Source of the DNA: Nissolia schottii
Taxonomy: Eukaryota > Streptophyta > Magnoliopsida > Fabales > Fabaceae
DNA: 64,000 nucleotides
Reading direction: 5' to 3'
Assembly: GCA_003254905.1 (NCBI GenBank)
Contig: QANU01004362.1
Coordinates: forward strand, 129,321-193,320
Made by a program: the position numbers and the translations under genes. Each line of letters begins with the position of its first letter. The first letter of the stretch is position 1. Under the pieces are notes generated by a model. The model had not been told where the DNA came from. It saw nothing but the letters and a program-made list of their open reading frames with translations, and made no database searches. Below are positions 36,901 to 48,665 of the stretch, in pieces.

Positions 36901-39900
36901 GATAGAAAATTAGGGGTTTCAACTTCTAGTGGTGGCGCAGCTTTTGGGTGGTCATACCACAACAGATTCCTTCAATAGATCTTCAGGTGAGTCATGTAGC
37001 AGCCGCCTCTGCGTAGGTGATTTTCCTTTTGACATAAAGTAAGAGAGGTTGGATTTTTCTCTTCTTAATTGGTTTATAAGGGGTGGATAGATTGGAATAC
37101 CCCTTCAGATTTGATACCCATTGATTGATAGACGTTTTAACTTATAAGTGGTGATAGGTTTTGTATTTTGATTAAGTTTCATTATGCAGCTGTATTGCAT
37201 CACCTTGATGCACTTACATGAGGGACACCTCATTGAAACTGCCCTCGCCTCAGGCGGTTCGAGGCTTTGAGCCTTAGGAAGAGGCGCTGAAGCTGATTTT
37301 TGCACTGCCTCAACCACTTTTGACAACACTATCTTTTCTACTGTTTGGAAGATTAAGAAGGGAATGGAACAAAACTCCATTATTTTGTTTGGGGGTTAAA
37401 TTATAAAGGAATAGTAGGGAATGTAAAGTACTCATTTTTCGAGAATGAAAGTTTATTCCCCCCATTTCATCCGCCTATTTTTTGGGAACAAATTTGCTAT
37501 GTGATGCGAAGAGGGGGTAATAGATTCCTATGAGTTCCTTGCTTTCTAATTTGTTTTTAGCCTCACAAACAGGAAATTATTTCCCTTCCTCTTATTCCCT
37601 TTTCATTTTCCCGTTATCTGTCATACGAATAGGGTAAAGTGAAATTGGGAAACATGTTATGTTGTCGATCTGATGTTAAGTTGAAGCAGAAGTAAATATT
37701 TTGAGCATTACGTTGATTAGATCAACACTTTGCAGTAGGGATGGTCATTTGGAATTGAAAAGTGAAGGAAATTTTGTTAACGACTGTTTGGAAGGAAATA
37801 TTCAGAGATTTGATTTGATTTGGTAATCCTTTATTTCAGCTGTGTATAGATAGAAATCCGCTAAATCTTTTTGGATTTGGTTGAATTTGATTTGATTTTA
37901 GTTTTACTGTTGGAATTGACATTTTTACCATTATTAATTGAGTCATTTTAACCTATTCTAAGTAGGGGTAATAAAATGTAAATTACAAATATAAATCAAT
38001 TCACTTCATCTTTAATGTGTTCGAACATGAAATTTAGTTAGTAAATGAATTAAAATCCCATTTTGTTTTTTTAGAGTTTCAAACATGAATTATATTTTAT
38101 AGACCAATTCAAATCGAATTTTAAAATTAGAGTTATAGGAGATAAAATTGGTCTGGTTAGAACTTATTAGGACTGGATATGACTTTATGTAATGTTCTTG
38201 GTCCTTGTATCTGGGGGACTTTGTAGACTAGCTATTCCAAGGAGTTTAGGAATTTAGTGATTTCCTGAACTCTTTTGATTTATTCAGAGATGTTTTTATA
38301 GAATTTTGGTTGGCTCTTATAAATTGAGAAAGGTGACTGGTTCTCTAGGTTATGATTTTATATATTATAATCGGATTTTATATATTATAACTTGATTGTG
38401 TCTTCTTTTCAAACTTAAAAGGTGACCTTGAGGAGAGCATAGCTGAACTTGAAGAGAGTAGAAGAAAACTAGTCAATCTGAAAATGCAAAAGGATGCGGC
38501 AGTAGGGATGAATTCCCCCAGTGCTGAAGCATTGAATGGAAACTTGTCTCCTGAAAAACCCGCAGACAGGGCCATGAGTTTGCGTGAGTTGAAGGATTCA
38601 ATTGAGGAAGCAAAGGTTTTTTTCATATGATTTTCTTTCCTTCTGCCACTCCTTTGTCCTTTTTTTTTTCATCATATCTAATGAAGAAATATTTGCTTGC
38701 TTAATGTCATAGATAGTTGATGCTGATCGCCTTTCCGAGCTTCAGGATGCACGGGAAGAAAATCGAACCTTGACAAAGAAATTTCAAGATCTTCAGGTTT
38801 GTAAGTTTGGATTATCTATGATAGTTTGACATGTTTTCTTGAATCGTTGAGATGCAATCACTCTAGAGTTTTATGTGAAAATTGCTTTTCCTGTATGTTT
38901 ATTTTCAGAATGAACTGAATGATGACAATTATGTACGCTCGTCCCGAATATACTCTTTGGCAAATGATCAACTTCAACATTGGATTACTGAATTGACTCG
39001 GTATAAAATGTTGGTTGAGTCTCTACAGGTTAGCAGTGATTTCCACTTTTTCTTAAGAGATATATCAGTTTGGTTGTAAATGTATATTTTTTGCTTCCCC
39101 TTTTACATATTTTTAAATGAAACTTCAGGCTGGACGTGTTCATGTCACAAAGTGGGAGAAGGAGCTAAATTTGAAATTGGAGTCTGTTGATAATGCTAGG
39201 CATACCATTGACAATTCTGGTTCTAAGATTGAAGAGCTAGAGCTTCAATTGCAGAAGTGTGTTGTTGAAAAGAATGATCTTGAAATTAAGATGGAAGAGG
39301 CTATACAGGATACAGGTCAGCATATTACATGTTCTGTGTTTAGGTTTTGCAGTGGATATGATTGGATTTCGTAGTTTCTCACGATATTATTTGTTTCAGG
39401 GAGAAAAGATATTAAATCCGAGTTTCATGTGATGGGTTCAGCCTTGGCCAAAGAAATGGGAATGATGGAAGCTCAATTGAAGCGATGGAAAGATGCAGCT
39501 CATGAGGCTGTATCATTACGCGAGAAAGCTCATTCGCTAAGAGCATTGTTGAGTGGGAAGGTTCTTCTCACAAACTGATCTTATGTTTTCTGCTGTTTCG
39601 ATTTCTTTTCCACCTACCTCGTGATAGGACTTCTCCAGAAATTTATCTAGTTAGTTTGATTCTATTATGTTCTCTGCATAGTTACTTTTGTTAGGAATGG
39701 GGTTTCTGAAAGCATAAGTGTTTAGCCATCATAATTTTTGTTCTGAAATGCAAGATACTATTCTCTCAAAAGTTTAAGGTGTTTGGAAAAGGCACACGAG
39801 TTGTATCGAAATATATATCTAGCATCCTCTCTCAAGTGAAAGCCTTTTTTGACTTAAAGTGTGGACGAAGTATAATGATTGAATCCAATTAACACCTGTT

Positions 39901-42900
39901 ACAGGGTTGTTAATTGTGCCGACAGGAATTTCAATTTCTTCATTTAATGAACCAACATAGTTCTGTATGTATGTTAAAATTTAGAAAGTGAATGAGAAAA
40001 TTCCAATTTGGTGCAAGTAACTCTAGAAAAAAAAACGTAAGTTATGGTTAGTAAATGATAAGTGTGTTTATGGACCAAACTGGAAACGATTTTGTTGAAC
40101 TACACTTAATTGACTGCTTGAGTGCTTGTGGCAATGTACAGTTTTTGCCACTATTTGGTGTATCTGGCTAGAACGTAACTCTCGCTTTTTCAATGACAAT
40201 TTCCCAGACTTTCATGTATTGTGGGCGAAGATTAGGCGTTTATCATCTGTTTGGTGTAAAACACACAATCTCTTAGTGGATTCTCCCTCACAGATATTTT
40301 GAGAGATTGAAAAGCTCTACTCCATAGATAACTTTTGTATATTTTGGTTATGTTCTTCTCTCTTTATAGAGGATCTCTTATCCTCTTGCTTTGGATATTC
40401 TCTTCTTAATGAAATTCTTCATTTAGCAACAAACACAAATTATACCTAATTGAATTTAAGGACTTAAGAAACCGTGTTGGTTTGAGCATAATGCAAGAGT
40501 TTATAGGCAGAAGTTCTTTCCCTTGTATACCCACAGAGCAAACCTTTTTTGCATTAAGGTTAACTAATGCCTTTGTTTTGAAGCAGACAACCGAACTTAA
40601 GAACCTTGCAAACAAGTGTACTGAACAGGATTTGGAGATCAAGTCTTTAAAAGCGTTGGTGAGTCTACCGTTGTCTTGATCTTTATGTGTTTTTCTTTAT
40701 CTGCATATGTTTTCTTCTTCCTTTGTCTCCACAAGCAGAACCACATTTAGTCTGAGTGAGGCAGCTGAAGATGAAAAAAAAAAATTTATATTTAAACTGA
40801 ACCTTCACTAGAAAAACTTTTTTATATTTTGTCAAATTTATAATATATATTAACAATCTTCACCCACAAAGATATTGATCTAGTTCCACCTTGTTTGTCA
40901 ATTCATTCATTTGAGATCAAATTTGACTGCATGCCTCACATCGTCAGTCAAATTTCATTGCAAGTGTTTTGTTTCAAGTCATGCATGTTTATATGCACCT
41001 TTGCTTCCAATATTCTCGAACACTCTTTGCATTTTAATTTTAGAGGTCTTATTGATTGTGTATAATTAATCTTCTTCAAACAACTGATTAAGATATTCTT
41101 TTACAGATTGAAATGTTACGGAAGGAGAAACTGGAGTTAGAATTCATTCTGGATATGCATGGAAAGGAGAATTATGATAAAAGGTATGCTGATCTGAGGA
41201 TGCCAAGAGTATCGTGTGGTTAAACTGAAGGAGTAAAACTTTTCTGGTATAAAATAAATGCTGATTTGTAGATGGTGCTTTATTGTACTTATTACTCTGC
41301 AATTTGTGGATGAACATGCCATACCATACCATACCATACCATACCATACCATACCATACCATACCATAGCTAGCTAAAAAACCCTCTTTGTATAATGCTT
41401 TTGCCTGCAGTGAAATTAGTCACACTAGTCTGGGGATGTTTGTGTATGTGTTGTTATCCCTCCTTTCTTACCTTTCTCATGTTTAATGCTTAATTTTGTC
41501 ATTGACCGCCTGTATTCAAGTTATGTAGTATTTTGTGTGAGGTAAGTTCCTTTGTTTGTGGCTTCTCTTCGTTGTATTACCTTTCATCATCGCTTTGTGT
41601 TCCCCTTGCTCACTTTAATGCTATGCAAGGTTCCATTGTTGCTTTTATATTGATTTCTGTTTTGAGAAACTTTATTATAGGAAGCCTCAAATTTTGACCT
41701 AAATGGTTGCATCAGTTTCATTTGCAAATCTTACTTTCTAGTCCTAATCCATTCTCCCTTGGTGGATATCAAAGGCTTATTTCCAACTGAACTAATTTTG
41801 ACATTTATTATTTACATTTGTTTGCATTGTCAGGAATAATTTGGGCAAGGAAAAGTGTTGGGGACAATTGTTTATTCTTTATATATATTTCCATTAATCA
41901 TAGCCAACTTCTTAAGGTTTTGTTATTAAATTGAACTTCTGGTAAACATTTTGTTGTAAATGGTAACTGACTGGGGACTTCCTTTTGCATTCAAAACAAA
42001 ATTTTGTTTTTGTATGTCTGCTTGGATTATTCGTTCTTGATATGCTATAAAATGTGATTTCAGAGATGTGGCAGAAATTAGAGAATCTGAAAGTAGAGCT
42101 CGCGCTCAAGCTGAAATGATGAAAAATGCTTTCGATGAACATAGTCTAGAGTTGAGGGTAAAAGCTGCTAATGAAGCTGAAGAAGCTTGTGAACAAAGAC
42201 TTGCTGCTGCGGAAGCTGAAATAGAGGACTTAAGGGTCAAGCTGGATGCATCCGAGAGGTTTGAGTTTATGTATACTCCTACGTTGATTTTGAATTTTCT
42301 GTCATATGGTGCAGAGCAAAAAAGGTGGAGAACTAATGGTGTAATAATATTTTATATTAATTTATAGAGAAACATCTCTCAACACAAGTACAAATAATCC
42401 CATTATAAACAACCGTGATTAAGATGTCAATTATAAATTGCAAAAACTTGTGGCATTTTTTTGGAGGAAAATAATTAAATTTTAATGTTACAAATTGATT
42501 ATTTTGTCTATAATTTTTTGTGTGTTTGTACCTGTTGTTTTCCCACTCAGTGGGACAAGCCTTAGTTATTGTTGTTGTTTGTATCTGTTGTTTGATACTT
42601 TGGTGCTCCGATTACATTATACTTGCTAATATTGCTTTTTAAGATAGAAGCAATTTTTTCCCCTTATGTATTGATCGTTTTCATATGAATGGAATAAATA
42701 TTCATACAAACGTCCCTTGTTTATTTATCTGTTGATACATTGTCTGTCCATATTCAGAGATATTGTGGAGCTGACTGAGGCCATCAAAGTGAAAGATGCT
42801 GAGGCAGAGGCATATATATCTGAAATTGAGGTATCCTATCTGGGCTAACTTTTCTTCTTCCTCATTCTGGATGAACTGCTAAAGTAAGTGATGGATATGC

Positions 42901-45009
42901 TCTAACTCTTTCTTGTAATATAATTGAATGCTTTCCTGCAGACTATTGGTCAAGCATATGAAGATATGCAGACACAGAACCAACATCTGTTGCAGCAGGT
43001 GACTGAGAGGGATGACTACAATATTAAGGTATGTCTTATTATTACCCTTCATAAACACCGCCTTAGTATGACCGGCACCATCTTCCAATGGCATTACTCT
43101 AGTAATGCTTAGATTATCATCTTGGCTTTTCCTAACCAGGTTGTTGAAATTAGTGCTTTGACTTTGTAACTACTATATTAACTAATGTTTTTTATTTCTT
43201 AGATAAGAAATATAATTACAAAAATTAGTTTGTATGGTTGATGTTGTTGACACAAAAATTTAGCTGATAGTGAGTATGACTACAGTCAAGGAAGATTAGC
43301 TGGTTAGGGAGGCCTTGTTTTGATCATATTACAAACTTAAATGCAGCTTGTATCAGAAAGCGTGAAGACAAAACAGGCACATAGTTCTTTACTGTTGGAG
43401 AAGCAGGCATTGGCGAAGCAACTTCAACAAATTAATGCTTTAATAGAAAATTCAAAAACAAAGATTGCACACATTGAAGAGCAGGTCAAACTAACTTCCC
43501 CTGCTGCTTCGCCCCCTACTTATTTTCCTTTTCTATTTTATTTTGATATTCTGCGGACAACTTTGCTGCTGCTTACTGTTGTAAACAATAATTTGGATCC
43601 TGCAGATGAAGGCTATTCTAGCGGAAGCTGTGAAAAGTAATCAGGAGGAAAAACACCTTCATGCCACTCTTGAATTTGCCAGGTGGGAATTGGCTGATGC
43701 TGAGAAGGAGTCGAAGTGGCTTAAGTCTACTCTTTCCTCTTCGGAGAAAGAATACGATCAAATACAGAAAGATGTGGAAGAAATGGAAATGGAATTGGAA
43801 AGTGAAAGGTATGTTGTTACTTTCTAATGTTAGTGAAATTGATGAATTTTAAATGTTGGTGAGGAATTGAGTTAACAAATGGATCACAAAATATAGCCTT
43901 GGAGCTCAAGAATCTTGGTTTATGGTTTGATTCTAATACTGGTTTTAGTTTCCCGGGTTTACTTAGCTTGCATGAAATCATGCTTGGTGGTTTATGAATA
44001 AACTCAAAAGTTTATTACAAAAAAGAAAACCCCAAAAGTTCTCTCATCAAGGAATAGGTCCTCTCATGTTGAATTTTTGCAGGATCTTGTCATGTATGAT
44101 ATCTGATCATTGATTCTTTTATTGCACGCCATATATGGGTCTTTACCTTCTCAATTAATGGTGAGAGATCACACATGAAAATATCATGTTAAAGTTCAAC
44201 ATGAGATGATCCACTCATGGCTAATCATGTAGTTTTTTAAAATGGATTATTTTTGCAAACACAAATAATCAAACTACATCATTTGAGAGCAGTGTATTTA
44301 TTTATTAGCTCACCCAGATCCAGGTGAAATGCAAGGGCTATTATACGAGTGCTCTGTCCTTTTTGTTGTCCGAATTCTGGAAATTTCTGGGTAAATCGTT
44401 TGATAGACGGTCAACTATAGGGAAACGATTTATTATCTTCTATGAAATGCTCTCTCAATTGGCTCAACTCAAATTGATCCAATCATTTCATGCAGGAGTT
44501 CGCGGAAGAAACTTGAGGAAGAACTCAAGGAGCTGAACAGCCAAATCGAAGAGCTGAGTTCCGAAACTGGAGAAACCGCGATACAAAAGCTCGAGGCAGA
44601 AATAAAGGTGTGCAAGAACATGATCAAGTGTACCGTCTGTTCTGATCGTCCAAAGGAGGTAACGATATGCCAACTTATCCTACTTCAGTTCTTACCTTCA
44701 TTTTAGTTTAAATCGACTCGTGTCAAGTTTTATGGTTGTTTTAAATGTGGAGAAAATACAAAGTTGTTGATGTGGCATGTTTTTCTTGAACTTGCATTTA
44801 TTTAACCTTTCGAAGATAGCTAAAAGAACATTTGTTGCAACGACATCATCTTAAGAGCTTCGATTTGTGTTTTATAGGTTGTGATTGTCAAGTGTTATCA
44901 CCTGTTTTGCAATCCATGCATACAAAGGAATCTAGAGCTTCGACACCGCAAATGTCCTGCCTGTGGAACCGCATTTGGACAGAGTGATGTTCGCTTTGTT
45001 AAAATATGA
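33961..45009 (+). CDS. HUB2: E3 ubiquitin ligase BRE1-like 2 (histone monoubiquitination 2)
   Basis: RING E3 ligase that with HUB1 monoubiquitinates histone H2B in the nucleus. Nineteen phase-consistent exons: 33961-34062, 35284-35445, 35654-35729, 35838-36068, 36222-36389, 38422-38615, 38713-38796, 38909-39028, 39129-39315, 39400-39560, 40587-40658, 41107-41183, 42064-42258, 42758-42830, 42942-43028, 43347-43484, 43606-43808, 44496-44658, 44878-45009. They give 874 residues, against about 900 in Arabidopsis HUB2. Nearly all of it is heptad-rich coiled coil. The C-terminal C3HC4 RING has ligands C822, C825, C837, H839, C842, C845, C857 and C860. Family blocks include LILLGVRAG, EAQLKRWKD, ELRVKAANEAE, YEDMQTQNQHLLQQV and KEVVIVKCYHLFC; these favour HUB2 over HUB1. 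Introns 1, 5, 10, 12 and 13 carry LINE tails, a pentanucleotide repeat and other repeat scraps, but all splice sites look sound. Confidence 0.95.
34605..35050 (+). mobile_element. LINE (L1-type) 3' tail in HUB2 intron 1
   Basis: The + strand translation contains IWCIWLEHRNSCIFNN and then KIRRLAS, the end of ORF2 in plant L1-like LINEs. It is followed by a T-rich 3' tail ending near 'taataaaacacaaatgtta'. The 5' part is missing. Just upstream, 34420-34560 holds 'gacatggtatgagagcgtc' and 'gtggtctagagttcgatc', a scrap resembling an LTR-end/primer-site or tRNA-like repeat, unassigned. Confidence 0.7.
36400..38400. other. HUB2 intron 5, repeat-laden
   Basis: The longest HUB2 intron, about 2.0 kb. 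At about 36646-36725 lies a 'ctctcccaaaagtttaag' block related to one at 39760-39845 in intron 10, both resembling an end fragment of an LTR-type repeat. The stretch 37740-38150 is rich in 'tttgatttgattt' and reads like a degenerate MITE. Nothing coding was found. Confidence 0.45.
40140..40440 (+). mobile_element. LINE (L1-type) 3' tail in HUB2 intron 10
   Basis: The + strand frame TIWCIWLERNSRFFNDNF followed by KIRRLSS is the same ORF2 end as the intron 1 copy. The 3' tail also ends similarly ('cttcttaatgaaattcttc', then 'aacacaaat'). The two copies therefore come from one LINE family and are inserted in the same sense as the gene. Only the extreme 3' part is present. Confidence 0.7.
41319..41368 (+). 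repeat. (CCATA)10 pentanucleotide microsatellite in HUB2 intron 12
   Basis: Ten uninterrupted copies of CCATA, 50 bp. The perfect array suggests recent expansion and likely length variation among lines. Read on the other strand it gives a spurious Met-Val-Trp-Tyr-Gly repeat frame. It lies about 135 bp after the exon 12 donor. Confidence 0.97.
42500..42600 (+). mobile_element. RTE-type LINE 3' end scrap in HUB2 intron 13
   Basis: The stretch 'cccactcagtgggacaagcc' followed by 'ttgttgttgttt' is the usual 3' end of plant RTE-type LINEs, a 'ccacttagtgggataagg' motif plus TTG repeats. Only this short tail is identifiable. Confidence 0.5.
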
Positions 45010-45229
45010 GATCGGGTGTTGATACACCTTGTAATGTGCAGTTGGTACTTTTTGTGAATTTTATGTTTATATTTTTCGAGAAGGGTGAACCGTGACTAGT
45101 AGGTAAGGCTGTGTTGTCTTGTGACAGTGATTGAAATTAAAGAAAGATCATTGATTAAAATTAAAGAAACAAGTCTATTTGCTTGTGGGATAAAGGTGGA
45201 TATTCACCCAGGATAAATTAAAGATCATA
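45010..45229 (+). other. 3' UTR of HUB2
   Basis: About 0.2 kb of AT-rich DNA after the HUB2 stop, before the next repeat. A clear polyadenylation signal is not singled out. Confidence 0.4.
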
Positions 45230-46360
45230 AACTTTGGTTTTAGTCCCTAATAAATAAAAAAATTGTTTTTAATCCTTAGTAAATTTTTATTTTTATTTTT
45301 TGCTCTTATCATTAGCTTGATCAATTAAGTCTAAAGAGATCCATTCTCTATCCCATGACCACTGCTTATCACCTTTCACCTACTACCACGATTTTATCCT
45401 TCAATCACCACACCACTAACTGCAACTCCCTGTCAAAAAATTATATTGTCGAGGCAAAAATCACAAATGACGTGTCCTCCTCAATGAAATCTCTGGCGAG
45501 GCAAGGTGAGAGATAATGAGATTTGTAGTGACACCTCCATCACTTCTTGACTTCCAAGAGCCACCATCCTTCATGAAACTATCGTCAATCCTTAGATCTA
45601 TGAGGAACTACAACGTTGTTGTCACATTTTGGACCTCGACATCAACCCCAAAATTCACTTCCTTAACTGTGTCACGCAATCTTATCCTTAACATCGCTCA
45701 AACCATTGTTGAGAATAGTGGTAGTGACACAATGGTTGTCCGTCACCTTCCAGGTTTTGTTATAGTTTGTGATGTTATGTGTTTTATTTTGGTTGTAATT
45801 TTGTGATTTTGTCTTAGAATGTGAAGGTTTTGGCTATAGGATTAGGAATTTCGATAGTTGGAAGGGATGGATGTGGAGATTCAGTGGTAGGGGTTGTAGG
45901 TGGGAGTGAGTGGGGGTGAGGGCAATGTGTTGGTGGCGGGGACAATGGAAAGGGACGAGGAGAGGATGGTGGTGCAATGATATTGGGTGTTGAGTCTAGT
46001 GGTAGTCATGACAACTGGTAATGGTGGGAAGATGAGAAAGATGAAGCATGGTAAAATGGGTCTTTCGGGTTAATGCAATGGGTTGGGTTAGTATTCGGAT
46101 GGGCATGTGTTATGTTTATGGGTTTCTTGTGGGTTTGGGTTATGTGGCACATGTAATTCACATGATACTAGTCACATGGATTCAAAATGTCAGGTGGAGA
46201 GGGTGACATGTCCAAGTTAACTGTCACGTTAGCAGTCAGTAGTCCAAGCTAATGGTAGGAAAAATATAAATAAAAAATTATTAGGGGTTAAAATCAAAAT
46301 TTGTAGTTTATTAATGACTAAAACGAAAATTTGTGATTTATTAGGAACTAAACTTGTATT
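45230..46360. mobile_element. Foldback element with 'tttagtccctaataaat' ends
   Basis: The left end (about 45230-45300: 'ggttttagtccctaataaat', 'aatccttagtaaattttta') and the reverse complement of the right end ('tttagttcctaataaatc', 'ttttagtcattaataaac', 'taacccctaataatttttta') form inverted repeats of about 90 bp with internal sub-repeats. The interior has a GC-richer G/T-biased part and one 96-codon + strand frame without any domain. Probably a non-autonomous Mutator-like element, by the style of its ends. Confidence 0.6.
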
Positions 46361-48310
46361 AAATCGAGCCACACACATAGTACCAGAAAATTTGTATTAA
46401 ATAATGTTTTTTGGGTGTGATAATTTATCAAAGGCACCAAAGTTTAAACATATAACAATGGTATTAAACAACACTCAATTTATCCAATTATGTACTTCTA
46501 AAAAAATAAAAAATTGAAATAAGATGAGAAAACAAACAACAATAAGTGAAAAAAAAATTGCTTACCTTTAGATTTTGAGGACGAGGGAATAACTGATTTG
46601 AGAAGATGAAATGCGGTTCGAACTGAAGAAGAAGAATTAGTTTGAGAAAAAAATTAGAAATTAAGGATGAATTGAGAATAGAGACTTGTCGCAAAGAAGA
46701 AGAAGAGTAACGTACCTAGAAGAGGAAGAACAACGATGGAGGAGAAGGAGAGACAAATCGTAGCATCAATGGAGGAAGAGAGAAATCGTGCAATGCAACA
46801 ACGAAAGAGAAGAAGTCAAAAAGAGTCTCGCATAAGCGGACCTAATCCATTAAGAGCATATCTAATCTAATCCCACCCCTATGGGTCATATTGAGTTATC
46901 CATTAAAATGATGGATAAGAAGTTACTACCAGATTAGCTTATCTAATCCGGTGTGTGCACCAAACACTGGATAAAGTCATAATGGATTGGATAAACTTAT
47001 CCAATCTAGCCTAATTTGTTGCACCAAACAGACCCTTAGTAATTTAATAGTGAAATCTCTTACTACTACTATCTAAACTTAAGATTATCACTTTAAAAAA
47101 TCAATATTCTATTTATCTAGTGATTAGTGATAAAAGCTGAATTCTATGTAGCCCATAGTTGGCAATAAGGATTTGGATCCTCTTATATTTTAAATAGTTA
47201 TGATAGATAACAAAAAAAAAAAAAAACATTTCAGTTCATCCCAAAAACAATTTTAAAAATGTTTTATTTGTCTAAAATCTGTGTCTTTTTCGCAAAACAC
47301 GATCATTTTGAACCTAAAAACATCCCAATCTTAGCAATAATGATCTGAATTTTGATTATAAAATTGAACAAGAAAAGTTGCTATTGTAAACAAGTTGCTC
47401 AGGGACCTTTGATGGACAGATTAATCACTGATATACCTATAACCTTTGTTATGTCTCTCTCTTGCTAGCTTTAAAGTGTGGGATATACTCATAACAAATG
47501 AAAGCATTTTGGAGTTAATAGAGTCTCAAAACAACTAAAACGTTATTAGACTTGGGAATTGAGGAGCTAAGAGACAACTTTCGAGAGACAAGTGTGCGAA
47601 TATTACATTCTTTATGCCTACGTAATCGCAAAAACAATTACTAGTGGCATTTAAGCTTTAGTTTGCTTCCCTTAAAGGCTTCTAGTTTGTTAACATTGCT
47701 TATGGTCTTTGTTACCGGATGACATATTATATCATAGAGCTAAGACTAAGACTAGGTCAATAATGTATCAGCTACTTCAAAGAAATACACACAGCTTGGA
47801 TTAAATCAATGTGTTGTGACTACGGAACAATCTTCGACCATTTAAGTCTTTTCTGGTAAACATCGTGGAAAAACAGATAAATGAGACACAGAAAAATATA
47901 AGAGAAAGATAAATAACAGAGAAATAACAATCTATTATCTGAGAGTTGTATTGTATTTCTTTACATCGGAGGCTGAGCCTATTTATAGGTTGAAGACTCT
48001 ACGACCAAAACACAACGGCCAAAAATAAATCACAATCAAATCAAATCAAACATAATGTATATCAAATCAAATCAAATCAAATCAAATATAATATATATTA
48101 TTCTTAACATTTTCATTCATCACTAATTCCTAATTTGATGAAATCAGTATCCTTGTGTTCTCAAACGATATTCCGTATGTTGCTTACTCAGATGGAACAA
48201 GACCAAGGCATCCAATTATGCAGAGCATATGTTAAAAACAAAAAGAAAAAGCAATAGGTGCCAAATGATAGATAATAAATATTAAAATTAAAAATATTAC
48301 TCTATAATTT
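46361..48310. other. Intergenic, repeat fragments, no gene
   Basis: 46860-47037 ends 'gttgcaccaaacagaccctta', the usual terminus of a hAT/PIF-like MITE, with 'gcttatctaatcc' and 'ggataaacttatccaatcta' inverted motifs; its left end was not found. 47880-48170 has a TATA-like 'gcctatttatagg' inside a block that looks like part of a Ty1-type LTR, followed by a (TCAAA)n-like run at 48030-48085. None could be bounded. Confidence 0.4.
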
Positions 48311-48317
48311 TAAAATG

Positions 48318-48638
48318 GGTTAATTAAGTTTTTAGTCCCTGTAATTTGAAAAAGTTTGGTTTTAGTCCCTCTGTGTAAGTTTTAGTCCCTGTTAACAGTA
48401 GATGGGTAACGATGCTGACGTGGCGCTTGACGACACTGACGCAGCTTGACACGTGGACACGCCACGTAGGCGGAGCAGAGCGGTTCGGATCCAACCATTT
48501 GCCACGACCCGACCCGCCCCATTTTTAAAAATTAAAAAACCCTAAGAAACCAAAATCCCCAAATCGACCCCCCTTGAGCACCCACCTGCACGCACTCCCT
48601 TTCCCCACCACTGCTTCTTCGTCTGCTGCCGTCGCCGC
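48318..48638. mobile_element. Left part of a 'tttagtccctg' repeat, ending at the N
   Basis: Begins 'ggttaattaagtttttagtc' and contains repeated 'tttagtccct', then a GC-rich stretch with 'gctgacgtggcg' and 'cacgtggacacgccacgtagg'. This is the usual left half of a common foldback repeat. The matching right half is not found before or after the single unresolved base at 48639, so the element may be truncated there. Confidence 0.4.
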
Positions 48639-48639
48639 N
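48639..48639. other. Unresolved base (N)
   Basis: The only ambiguous base in the window. It lies between the repeat half and the start of the small gene, 27 bp before its ATG, and may mark an assembly join rather than one uncertain base. Confidence 0.95.
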
Positions 48640-48665
48640 TGTGTGTTGCTTTGTGTTTGTGGCAG

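Noticed and set aside
41137-41367. Frame encoding repeated Met-Val-Trp-Tyr-Gly
   Set aside because: Pure translation of the (CCATA)n microsatellite on the other strand.
45516-45806. 96-codon + strand frame
   Set aside because: Lies within the foldback element at 45.2-46.4 kb and has no domain, splice context or recognisable homologue.
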